From Limnoperna fortunei (Eukaryota > Mollusca > Bivalvia > Mytilida > Modiolidae): a DNA stretch of 64,000 nt. This document shows positions 48,701 through 57,324 of the stretch, piece after piece. The notes below the pieces were generated by a model. It was not told the DNA's origin, did no database searches, and saw nothing but the letters and a program-made list of their open reading frames with translations. Both the position numbers and the translations under genes were made by a program. The stretch is taken from positions 45,139,070-45,203,069 of the forward strand of contig OX104114.1 in NCBI GenBank assembly GCA_944474755.1, given 5' to 3'. Within the stretch, counting starts at the first letter, position 1; each line of letters opens with the position of its first letter.

Positions 48701-49644
48701 GTTTGTTGAAATGGTCGTTCAACAAACATATATGGTTGCTGTTGTTGACTCGGTCGGTCGATAGTTGACTGTTGTTGATGTGGTCTATCAACAATTATGT
48801 TATGTTGAGGTTGTTGAGATTGTTGACTTGTTCGGTCAACAAATAAGTAATGTTGAAACGGTTGTTGACTTTTTCGGTCAACCATGGTATGTTGTTGAAG
48901 TTCAAGTTCACGACTTGGTCGGTCACCAAGTACGGGTTGGAACGTTTGTTGAATATGACTTGGTCCGTCAACTAGCAGTTGTTCCTGTTGAACCTGTTGA
49001 GGTTGACTTGGTCGGTCAACAAGTATTTGTTGTTGTTGCCATGGTTCGAGTTTCTGGTATGGTTGTTCAGTGAACAAGTGCGGTTGGAATGTTTGTTGAC
49101 ACGGTCTGTCAACAGTTTTCTGTTGTTGAAGATGTTCAAGTTGACGACTTGGTTGATCATCAAGTGTGTTATACTGTTGGTTCGGTCTACCAACAAGTGG
49201 TGTGGATGTGTATGGTTGTTCAACTTTATCATGGTGATAGTCTTGGAAGTGTGTTTTGTACGAATTGTCAGTGTCTGTTAGAATTTCCTGTTTAATAACA
49301 TTGTTGGTGGTTCCACCAGGTTGTCTGTGTAAAGCTAGCAACGCATCAGCGCAATCACGCTCAGCTCTTTCCAACGTGTTATACAAATCAGCACAGTCCC
49401 TATCAACCTGTGTTAAATCAACACGATCTGGCCATATAACAGACTCGAAAAACTCAGGACTGGGCCTGAAGTATGGAATTCTACAAACTATTTCTTTAGT
49501 GATACAAATATTATTGTCTTGTAATTTTAACAAATGTTGAGCAGTGGCCTTTCCCACGCCTGGGAGTAACAATAACTGCTCATAGTCGCAATCATTTATA
49601 TCAACCTTCCTAAACAAAACGCCTTTCTTGTGTGCCATTGGCAT
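42754..49644 (-). CDS. Gag-Pol polyprotein of the Gypsy element (2296 aa)
   Basis: Single uninterrupted frame with Gag and Pol fused and no frameshift. Residues 15-42 form a helix-hairpin-helix motif (LPGVGKATA at 27-35). Residues 150-470 are a Gln-rich repetitive region with VDRPSQQ-like units. Residues 470-515 are a likely coiled coil. Residues 655-815 are the retrotransposon Gag core, and a CCHC zinc knuckle lies at 952-965. The protease has DTA at 1035-1037 (Ala replaces the common Gly after DT). The RT (about 1310-1510) has FLDD at 1461-1464. RNase H has D1607, E1650, D1675 and D1718. Integrase has HHCC H1941, H1948, C1978, C1981, catalytic D2010, D2070, E2106 (D,D35E), and a C-terminal GPY/F-like module at 2241-2262. 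All catalytic residues are present. The start is the first ATG in frame; a second Met is at codon 3. Confidence 0.97.
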   Translation of the reverse strand: MPMAHKKGVLFRKVDINDCDYEQLLLLPGVGKATAQHLLKLQDNNICITKEIVCRIPYFRPSPEFFESVIWPDRVDLTQVDRDCADLYNTLERAERDCADALLALHRQPGGTTNNVIKQEILTDTDNSYKTHFQDYHHDKVEQPYTSTPLVGRPNQQYNTLDDQPSRQLEHLQQQKTVDRPCQQTFQPHLFTEQPYQKLEPWQQQQILVDRPSQPQQVQQEQLLVDGPSHIQQTFQPVLGDRPSRELELQQHTMVDRKSQQPFQHYLFVDRTSQQSQQPQHNIIVDRPHQQQSTIDRPSQQQQPYMFVERPFQQTLQHVSSDQPGRQQLLQHTLDDQSSRPLELPQYTSTVNQQKHHQQHLMVDRQHQQLLQHTLVDQTSQQQLGLQQPATVDRQRQQPYVDRPSQQVEPHQQIVYQGPQLQQFQHPQPHMLHDGPSQHTQQQQSLVDRISQQNTHQLHSTGEQHYTSMEQYVHREHLYHERQQLQGQYKELEYEYMQLQQKVAELQLEHQQLNKPTEVTNQGNTVPRLHLDTQDDSDTEYYTPPMSRTQLPLNSAQCRNEPNIQSSALSQSTRLTDAGSLAPLVYETYTPPNADNRQGRPTRQDLLPRRRLQARRQSSSSSERSEIQIPVARNCNQGRNRQIQPQQRSFQAPRDLKFTGKNKSAWRSFFRKFSEFVTTNGLTEQQKRSQLCWCLQDEASDYYTLLLDQDPNISYTRVIRKIEKRFGYQDLPQTLRAEFNNSAQRKGESIDEWADRLQLLAIRAFEGVPEDFVNQTVIDRFCQGCSDKQAAKHACHSRPETLDEALDIIKYFQETSKAIDSTPSETPVNLNDLTITDKEPVTIQAYSRKQDSTAEQISSLQEQVKSVVSSLARITDTFVGNIGAMSNNMTAITEELKQLKHQKAATNIQPSTHRSPSPKWTPKANKKFENVQHQQDSYKPNRGDKQEQQAVCYNCNQPGHYRRNCPELKGSPLPQRKRVNFSNEKRYPTRQGNRQDYYKNPESSDGTLGIGKLGTSTMLRVPVTVHGYPVIAVLDTAAEVTVISDEIYNSFKNKPKLISDVIMHNAGRGFEMRAKRTIPVELGIGPRSWRETLHVAPIDDDMLLGLDFLKKHNAIVDIRKDILFMHGDTIPLHYGKRESMEMSQPRICRVTVDRRTVIPPHSAVRLSCTSDQINKEYVVETIEQEHLLGARTVCNPGNQPELCLINVTEDNIILKKGQHIANAEEISIITGPPVVGQVNTIQHKDKSNVMLPEYLQPLFEKSTEELTEGQKVKLKQLLYDYRDVFAKDDYDLGNFTKIEHEIDTGTARPVKQRMRRTPSCFVDEEEQHLKKMLDAGVIQPSTSEWASAPVLIRKRDGGVRWCLDYRALNAVTVKDVYPLPLIEECLDTLAGNKWYSKLDANSAYWQISIKPEDRKKTAFVTKYGLFECVKMSFGLCNAPSTYARVMNLVLRGLTWKTVLAFLDDILVLGSDFDDHLENLKQVFKRFRKYELKLKPRKCELFKTSVEFLGRKITSNGIQIGQQHIEPVMGWPIPTCTKEVEQFLGFANYHRSFIKDYSKIAGPLHDITGKQQFKWTESQQNSFDQIKLKLTSAPVLALPTKHDNFILDTDASDKAIGAELIQVQNGRERVIAYGSFALTPEQRRYCTTRKELLAVIRFTRQFRHYLLGRNFTVRTDHSSLTWLLGFKEPQGQLARWMEELSQYDMNIKHRPGRLHGNADGLSRIGESEVPCPGFQAELELSDLPCGGCTKCEKAHRTWNKFMFEVDEAVSLTRNRKCRDKPIQDIAGAMITLFSVDEQSSTPLKSDTTQERTVDNILFTTSMDICSGTRPVILTESDNCCTVTAVSQEGGLLISGFTSEEIKQAQSEDPDLTIILNWLRDSKEPAGNILFLASPAAKNYYINRSMFYLDDQGILRNIPKKEGAGTRLVVPASLREEVLTLCHELPSAGHQGTERTMVRIKDKYHWYNMSKEIRNFVVTCDICSKNKKPNRHAKCKMTPYHAGAPMERVHLDFMGPLPKTKNGNEYILMMVDQFTKWTECIPLPSQTAEVTARAAINEFFTRFGYPFQIFTDQGRNFESSLFKSVCELLRIHKARTTPYRPSANGQVERKNRVLMDAVRCFVDGSQDNWDEHIAQLAGALRSSVNRNTGFTPNRLMLGRETNQPAELMFSHGQEKQYTGGDQYIASLETAIRKSHEIARNTLNTTQNRMKRDYDIKILEHQYKIGDLVYVLDTAQIVGKNKKLSSPWKGPGIVVQVITPYVYKVKLQRVVFNTNHDRLKACRDRKIPAWLEKAQQRLL
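48235..49197 (-). repeat. Gln-rich repeat-coding tract in gag
   Basis: Codons ~150-470 are built from degenerate units resembling VDRPSQQ-x-QQ-x-LQH. The DNA shows recurring TTGGTCGGTCAACAA-like phrases on the plus strand. Several other frames stay open through it on both strands because of the repetitive composition; these are shadows. It is likely a flexible, possibly phase-separating Gag segment (inference), and prone to length change by slippage. Confidence 0.85.
49519..49602 (-). other. Helix-hairpin-helix motif at Gag N-terminus
   Basis: Residues 15-42 of the polyprotein read DINDCDYEQL, then LLLPGVGKATAQHLLKLQ. This matches the ComEA-type HhH pattern DIN-A-x-x-x-L--LPGIG--A---I. Such motifs bind DNA backbone non-specifically. 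This position in a Gag is not standard to my knowledge. Confidence 0.75.
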
Positions 49645-50175
49645 TTAATATTTACCAGTTACTTCTTGGGGAAAAACAATTGGACACCGCAGAAATTCAC
49701 TCAGTGGTACGATATAGCTACGATATAGCCTTCCGCTATGTAAAATCAATCGCTATTCAATTCTATTTACAACTACAAAATGTAAACAAATGACTGACCT
49801 GATTTCTGCTCCAAGTACACAGTGGTGTATTCCGAAAGTCCAATTTCCGGTTGGCCTTCACCTTACCCAAAGGTTGACAAGACCCAACAATGGCGGGAAA
49901 TAACCACGTGAAACGTGTCGTGTGCTACACACGCTTCAATAAACAATTGTCCAATAACCCCAAAATAACTATCAAGAATGTAACCAAACTACAATGCAGT
50001 TGTCACGGAACTCCTATTACATATGAAAATTAAAGTTTCACTGATAAAACTTTCCCGAAAAGTTCCAAGCCCCTGCTTTTCCCAAAAAATCCCCAACAGG
50101 GCACCCTGACCTGCCCGCTTCAAAATGGGAATCAAGCCCTAAATCGCTTCGATTTCCTCCCAAATTGTCCAAAAT
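49645..50175 (-). other. 5' leader of the retrotransposon
   Basis: 531 nt between the primer site and the gag start. It is expected to hold dimerisation and packaging signals, but none can be identified by eye. No upstream frame of note. Confidence 0.7.
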
Positions 50176-50188
50176 ATCCTCGTCGCCA
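50176..50188 (-). promoter_or_regulatory. Primer-binding site, tRNA-Ser(GCT)
   Basis: Minus strand TGGCGACGAGGAT, two nucleotides inside the 5' LTR. It is complementary to the 3' end of animal tRNA-Ser(GCT) including CCA (ATCCTCGTCGCCA). It primes minus-strand DNA synthesis. Confidence 0.85.
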
Positions 50189-50190
50189 CT

Positions 50191-50476
50191 ATTGTGTAAT
50201 TTCCCTTCGGTAGGTGGGGGTTACAGGGTTCACCCTGGGGCAATGTGTCAGTGCAATGTTACCTGATCGATATGCTAGTACGACTGCTGATGGCAATGGC
50301 GTCTCTTGGTCTGCTCATTACGTCACAGCTTCTTGTGGTGGCGGGAAACCTCTCGTGTCTCTCGGCCTTCTTCACTCCACCAATGGTTGGTCACTGGAAC
50401 ACCCCCGAGATGCCCCGGACAAGAGATCGGGTCTGAACAATCACCCATAAACAGGGAAGTGCCTAATTTCACCACA
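50191..50476 (-). repeat. 5' LTR (286 bp)
   Basis: Minus strand TGTGGTGAAATT ... ACACAAT. 285 of 286 positions equal the LTR at 41580-41865 by direct reading. It should contain the element promoter; no TATA box is obvious. Confidence 0.95.
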
Positions 50477-50481
50477 GACCT
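50477..50481. repeat. 5-bp target-site duplication (GACCT), right
   Basis: Matches 41575-41579. Confidence 0.88.
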
Positions 50482-52439
50482 TTGGACCACATTTTCTTGA
50501 TATTATGCTACTATGATTCTGAAATACCTGTGTACTTATTTTTGATGGGGAAAAAACAAAAATGAGTCTCAACAGCATTAAATATGTCAAATTTAATAAT
50601 TACACAATAAGGAAATGTGGGATACTTTTTAAAAAAATCTCTTTTTTTTCAAGTAAGGCTACTATGTATGTCACAGTGTTACATATTTTTCATGAAAATC
50701 TTAGTTTAGTGTAAAATTTTTTAAGAACTTGCATTTCAATTGCTAATTATTTATTATTTCTGTATAAATGTGTAAGTTAACATTATTTCAATCATTTTTA
50801 TGACTAGCACATTTGGTTTAATATATATTAATTATTAGTATTTTTTTGCGCGAGACAAGGATTATCAGGTCTATATCAGATGAGCTCGTAGAGCGAATCT
50901 GATATGGACCTGATAATCCTTGTCGAGCGAAAAAAAAATACTAATAATTTTTTTATCGGTAATTTCTCAATTTAAATACTACTTTTTTTATTTGTTTTCG
51001 TTTTTTCACATATTTGAGGTTATTTTGCTTTGTAATAGTGCCGTTTTTACGGTAAGAATCTGTGCACTACTTCTTTTGTACAATTTTTATGCGTAATGCA
51101 GTCTGACATGACGTCACTCCTACCTCAATCATTCAAAAACCAAGCGATTATGCGGACGGAGCCGGAGGGAATTTCAAATGAATGGAGAGGAAATGTCAAT
51201 CTGAAACCATTTACAGCGTTACGAAAAAGTTTAAAGAGGTAGGTTATCATGTTTGAAAAATGATTCTGATTACGATTTCTTTCACTGACCGGCTTGGCGT
51301 GCATGTCAGTTATTCCGTTTATGGGGCTACTGATATTGATAAATTAATCCATATTGATTCCGTACCCCATAAATATGTAATGAAAATTTCTGCCTGTGTA
51401 ACACCAAGTAATTAGTTGCCTATAGTATAAAGGGCTAAAGCCTATCAACTATGTCTACAGTCACATACTCGATGTTTCGGCAATCTTCCTTCATTTAGCG
51501 ATCAACACGAAGTTTACTGTTAAAATATCCTGCATTTTATTCTCTATTAATGATAAACATGTGTTTCAACCAAATTAAACGCTGTTAAAGCGATACACTG
51601 TCAAGACCCGTTTATCGCCGAAATTCGAGTGTACTGCCATACAAAAAAGCAAGTTAAAAGGGGGGGTATTGAATGTACATTGATCGTTATTCTTATTTCA
51701 GGAGACGAATAAGATACTCTCTAGATACTGATTGTGTGTTGTGTATTATATTTTGTAACACTTCTTAGTGTCTGGACAGGTCTGATTAATTGCAGCATAG
51801 ATGTATTGTTTCTTTCGTGATGTTTGTTTTCCTTAATATTTATGAGCTTTGGTCAGTGATGCGCGATTCGTCAAAAAGTAAGGCAGATTCTTCCGCAATG
51901 TGTTCGCGCAAGACAAATGTCCAACAGCTGATAATTTCTAGTATCACTGGTCGTTGTTCTACTGAGCGTTGATACTAATTTTATTGGTAGTAAAGATCAA
52001 AGGAAATTGTAACAAATTACCGATAAAGCAAATTATACATTTATGTAACAAAGTGCATGTTGTCTTTATTCGACAATAATTGCACACTCTAAATGTTCAT
52101 TACTTTATTAGTTTTTGCCAAAAGTTAGTTGTTTATGGTACAAACAATTTGAATATAGATTATTACCTATTTTTAATCATCCATCATTGAAAAATTTTAA
52201 ATCTCAAATGCATACCCCAATCTAAGACAAAAAGTACTAATATCTTGATACAGGGATATAAATCTGCCATTAGGTAAGCATTTTATTTATAAATACATAA
52301 GAATTTTCATTCTTGTGCCTCAATATACTTGATTTAATACCCGATATAGAACAGATTGATAAAAATCAAATCTATGGTTCCGTGTATTAAACCAAGGCTC
52401 AAAACACTGATTCCGTTTAATATGCATGTCTATTACAGT
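50482..52439. other. AT-rich stretch with one long hairpin
   Basis: No gene seen. It contains the inverted repeat at 50832-50947. The open frame at 51790-51972 is unsupported. Confidence 0.5.
50832..50947. repeat. 116-bp near-perfect hairpin
   Basis: The left arm 50832-50880 (TTATTAGTATTTTTTTGCGC, GAGACAAGGATTATCAGGTC, TATATCAGA) is the reverse complement of 50898-50947 with a few mismatches. A 17-nt loop contains GAGCTC. It could be a small foldback element or a hairpin transcript. No flanking duplication was identified. Confidence 0.85.
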
Positions 52440-52730
52440 ATCTGTAATGGTTTACAAGTTACGAGTCAAGAACCACATTCTGTAATGATTCAAGGGCAAT
52501 AACTGAAAATCGACTAATGGTACCTACTGCTTTTCCTTTAAAATATTTGTATATTTTTGAAAAGTCCAACATTTTTCCTATTTATTGTCTACTTCAAACT
52601 TGTATAGTTTTTATATTATTTTATAAAAACAGTAAATGATAGAGAACATTTTGAAAATGGCAACCCATAATGATATGACTTTGGTCTTGAATTGAATATC
52701 TTGACTTGTTAATCACAGTCATCCTATATG
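52440..52730. repeat. Degenerate lead-in of the 157-bp module
   Basis: GGTTTACAAGTTACGAGTCA, TCAAGGGCAATAACTGAAAA and TTATTGTCTACTTC are related to the mosaic repeat family but strongly diverged. Confidence 0.55.
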
Positions 52731-55700
52731 TTTACTATATTATCTCTAACCGTTTTCTAGTTAAAAGCCAAAAACTGAATAACCAAAGCACATCAAGGCC
52801 AATAACTCGAAAACGGTTCATAAAACAGTTCTGGACCTTATGATACTAAATGAAGGTCTTGATGAGAGGATCACTTTATGTTACTTGTTTACTATATTAT
52901 ATCTAACCGTTTTCGAGTTAAAAGCCAAAAACCAAATAACCGAAACACATCAAGGCCAATAACTCGAAAACTGTTCATAGAACAGTCCTGGACCCAATTA
53001 TACTAATCGAAGGTCTTGATGAGAGGATCACTTTATGTATATTTGTTTACTATATTATCTCTAACCGTTTTCGAGTTAAAAGCCAAAAACCAAATAACCG
53101 AAACACATCAAGGCCAATAACTCGAAAACTGTTCATAGAACAGTCCTGGACCCAATTATACTAATCGAAGGTCTTGATGAGAGGATCACTTTATGTATAT
53201 TTGTTTACTATATTATCTCTAACCGTTTTCGAGTTAAAAGCCAAAAACTGAATAACCGAAACACATCAAGGCCAATAACTCGAAAACGGTTCATAGAACA
53301 GTCCTGGACCTAATTATACTAAATGAAGGTCTTGATGAGAGGATCACATTATGTATATTTGTTTACTATATTATCTCTAACCGTTTTCAAGTTAAAAGCC
53401 AAAAACCGAATAACCGAAACACATCAAGGCCAATAACTGGAAAACGGTTCATAGAACAGTCTCAGACTCTTATACTAAATGAAGGTCTTAATGAGAGGAT
53501 CACTTTATGTATATTTGTTTACTATATTATCTCTAACCGTTTTCGAGTTAGAAGCCAAAAACCGAATAACCGAAACACATCAAGGCCAATAACTCGAAAA
53601 CGGTTCATAGAACAGTCTTGGACACAATTATACTAAATGAAGGTCTTGATGAGAGGATCACTTTATGTATATTTGTTTACTATATTATCTTGAACCGTTT
53701 TCGAGTTAAAAGCCAAGAACTGAATAACCAAAGCACATCAAGCCAATAACTCGAAAACGGTTCATAAAACAGTTCTGGACCTAATGATACTAAATGAAGG
53801 TCTTGATGAGAGGATCACTTTATGTTACTTGTTTACTATATTATATCTAACCGTTTTCGAGTTAAAAGCCAAAAACCAAATAACCGAAACACATCAAGGC
53901 CAATAACTCGAAAACTGTTCATAGAACAGTCCTGGACCCAATTATACTAATCGAAGGTCTTGATGAGAGGATCACTTTATGTATATTTGTTTACTATATT
54001 ATCGCTAACCGTTTTCGAGTTAAAAGCCAAAAACTGAATAACCGAAACACATCAAGGCCAATAACTCGAAAACGGTTCATAGAACAGTCCTGGACCTAAT
54101 TATACTAAATGAAGGTCTTGATGAGAGGATCACTTTATGTATATTTGTTTACTATATTATCTCTAACCGTTTTCAAGTTAAAAGCCAAAAACCGAATAAC
54201 CGAAACACATCAAGGCCAATAACTGGAAAACGGTTCATAGAACAGTCTCAGACTCTTATACTAAATGAAGGTCTTAATGAGAGGATCACTTTATGTATAT
54301 TTGTTTACTATATTATCTCTAACCGTTTTCGAGTTAGAAGCCAAAAACCGAATAACCGAAACACATCAAGGCCAATAACTCGAAAACGGTTCATAGAACA
54401 GTCTTGGACACAATTATACTAAATGAAGGTCTTGATGAGAGGATCACTTTATGTATATTTGTTTACTATATTATCTTGAACCGTTTTCGAGTTAAAAGCC
54501 AAGAACTGAATAACCAAAGCACATCAAGCCAATAACTCGAAAACGGTTCATAAAACAGTTCTGGACCTAATGATACTAAATGAAGGTCTTGATGAGAGGA
54601 TCACTTTATGTTACTTGTTTACTATATTATATCTAACCGTTTTCGAGTTAAAAGCCAAAAACCAAATAACCGAAACACATCAAGGCCAATAACTCGAAAA
54701 CTGTTCATAGAACAGTCCTGGACCCAATTATACTAATCGAAGGTCTTGATGAGAGGATCACTTTATGTATATTTGTTTACTATATTATCTCTAACCGTTT
54801 TCGAGTTAAAAGCCAAAAACTGAATAACCGAAACACATCAAGGCCAATAACTCGAAAACGGTTCATAGAACAGTCCTGGACCTAATTATACTAAATGAAG
54901 GTCTTGATGAGAGGATCACTTTATGTATATTTGTTTACTATATTATCTCTAACCGTTTTCAAGTTAAAAGCCAAAAACCGAATAACCGAAACACATCAAG
55001 GCCAATAACTGGAAAACGGTTCATAGAACAGTCTCAGACTCTTATACTAAATGAAGGTCTTAATGAGAGGATCACTTTATGTATATTTGTTTACTATATT
55101 ATCTCTAACCGTTTTCGAGTTAGAAGCCAAAAACCGAATAACCGAAACACATCAAGGCCAATAACTCGAAAACGGTTCATAGAACAGTCTTGGACACAAT
55201 TATACTAAATGAAGGTCTTGATGAGAGGATCACTTTATGTATATTTGTTTACTATATTATCTTGAACCGTTTTCGAGTTAAAAGCCAAAAACCAAATAAC
55301 CGAAACACATCAAGGCCAATAACTCGAAAACGGTTCATAAAACAGTTCTGGACCCAATTATACTAAATGAAGGTCTTGATGAGAGGATCACTTTATGTAT
55401 ATTTGTTTACTATATTATCTCTAACCGTTTTCAAGTTAAAAGCCAAAAACCAAATAACCGAAACACATCAAGGCCAATAACTCGAAAACGGTTCATAGAA
55501 CAGTCTCAGACTCTTATACTAAATGAAGGTCTTAATGAGAGGATCACTTTATGTATACTTGTTTACTATATTATCTCTAACCGTTTTCGAGTTAGAAGCC
55601 AAAAACCGAATAACCGAAACACATCAAGGCCAATAACTCGAAAACGGTTCATAGAACAGTCTTGGACACAATTATACTAAATGAAGGTCTTGATGAGAGG

Positions 55701-56770
55701 ATCACTTTATGTATATTTGTTTACTATATTATCTTGAACCGTTTTCGAGTTAAAAGCCAAGAACTGAATAACCAAAACACATCAAGGCCAATAACTCGAA
55801 AACGGTTCATAAAACAGTTCTGGACCTAATGATACTAAATGAAGGTCTTGATGAGAGGATCACTTTATGTATACTTGTTTACTATATTATCTCTAACCGT
55901 TTTCGAGTTAAAAGCCAAAAACCAAATAACCGAAACACATCAAGGCCAATAACTCGAAAACGGTTCATAGAACAGTCTCAGACTCTTATACTAAATGAAG
56001 GTCTTAATGAGAGGATCACTTTATGTATACTTGTTTACTATATTATCTCTAACCGTTTTCGAGTTAAAAGCCAAAAACCGAATAACCGAAACACATCAAA
56101 ACCAATAACTCGAAAACGGTTCATAGAACAGTCCTGGACCCATTATATTAAATGAAGGTCTTGATGAGAGGATGACTTTATGTATACTTGTTTACTATAT
56201 TATCTCTAACCGTTTTCGAGTTAAAAGCCAAAAACCGAATAACCAAAACACATCAAGGCCAATAACTCGAAAACGGTTCATAGAACAGTCTTGGACCCAA
56301 TATACTAAATGAAGGTCTTGATGAGAGGATCACTTTATATATACTTGTTTACTATATTATCTCTAACCGTTTTCGAGTTTAAAGCTAAAAACCGAATAAC
56401 CGAAACACATCAAGGCCAATAACTCGAAAACGGTTTATAGAACAGTCTTGGACCCAATTATACTAAATGAAGGTCTTGATGAGAGGATCACTTTATGTTA
56501 CTTGTTTACTATATTATCTCTAAACGTTTTCGAGTTAAAAGCAAAAAACCGAATAACCGAAACACATCAAGGCCAATAACTCGAAAACGGTTCATTGAAC
56601 AGTCTTGGACCCAATTATACTAAATGAAGGTCTTGATAAGAGGATCACTTTATGTATACTTGTTTACTATATTATCTCTAACTGTTTTCAAGTTTTAAGC
56701 AAAAAACTGATTTACCGAAATGAGTCAAGGGCTCGAACTCGAAAACGGTTCATAGAACAGTTTCAGAGCA
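52731..56770. repeat. Array of 26 ~157-bp hairpin-forming units with higher-order period
   Basis: TTTACTATATTATCTCTAAC or variants recur at 52731, 52888, 53046, 53204, 53362, 53518, 53676, 53832, 53990, 54148, 54304, 54462, 54618, 54776, 54934, 55090, 55248, 55406, 55562, 55720, 55878, 56034, 56191, 56348, 56505 and 56663. Each unit has a 15-bp inverted repeat, AACCGTTTTCGAGTT and AACTCGAAAACGGTT, about 45-50 nt apart. Variant units recur every five units (786 bp: 53362, 54148, 54934). An open frame at 55829-56155 is a by-product of 156/157-bp spacing. Confidence 0.95.
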
Positions 56771-57324
56771 AATGTAACAAATGAAGGCCTTGATGAGAGG
56801 AGTATTTTTGCCATTTATTGTCTTCTTCTATCTTTTACAGTTTTTGAGTTGTAATGATAACAAGATTGGAGGCCTAAGGTCGAGGTCACTTGTGAACTTT
56901 GACTTTGAGATTTTCTTTAAGGACTTGTCACACGAAGACAAATGGTGAAGATCATTCCTGATTTCGACTTACGGTTTGTGAGTTTTTGTGATAAGCAGAG
57001 TCATTGAAACATTCAAGGGATACCGCTCGCCTTCGCTAGTCAGAAATTTTTAGCCAAAATATGTCATAAAGTTGTCTCAAAAGTTCCTTAACATTTGTCA
57101 CTTTTCAGTTTTCTTGTATCTGTTATAGTTCCAGAGATTACGCGATAACAAGGTTTTCGGTGTTTGGGCAGATAACTCCGTAAAGAAAAATGTTTCGATT
57201 TCACAGGGTGAATTCCGAATAGACTTTCAGTGCCCAAAACTTGTCGCGAAAGACCAAAAAGATATGTCGTGTACTTTTTAAACTGTTTGGTTTTGAAAGT
57301 TGGCGGAAAAAAAAATAATAATAA
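56771..57324. repeat. 3' module of the mosaic repeat family closing the array
   Basis: Contains TAATGATAACAAGATTGGAG, GGTTTGTGAGTTTTTGTGAT, TACCGCTCGCCTTCGCTAGT and TTTTCGGTGTTTGGGCAGAT, ending in GGCGGAAAAAAAAATAATAA. It is the same module as at 40150-40580 and (more distantly) 38655-39551. The expanded array therefore sits inside a normal member of the family. Confidence 0.8.

Larger units (their letters stand above)
41580..50476 (-). mobile_element. Complete young Gypsy (Ty3-like) LTR retrotransposon with HhH and PHD modules
   Basis: 8897 bp, transcribed on the minus strand. It has 286-bp LTRs that differ at one position, flanking GACCT duplications, a tRNA-Ser(GCT) primer site (50176-50188), a polypurine tract (41866-41879) and one uninterrupted gag-protease-RT-RNaseH-integrase frame (42754-49644). 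A PHD finger in the same frame follows after a stop (42460-42753). RT before integrase places it in Ty3/Gypsy. There is no envelope-like gene. Near-identical LTRs and an intact frame mean it inserted very recently and could be active. Confidence 0.96.

Noticed and set aside
48240..49073. Long valine/leucine-rich plus-strand frames and asparagine-rich minus frames
   Set aside because: They are shadows of the Gln-rich repeat-coding tract of gag in other frames.
55829..56155. A 108-codon plus-strand reading frame
   Set aside because: It lies wholly inside the 157-bp array, and its protein is two copies of the repeat unit. It stays open only where unit lengths preserve the frame.
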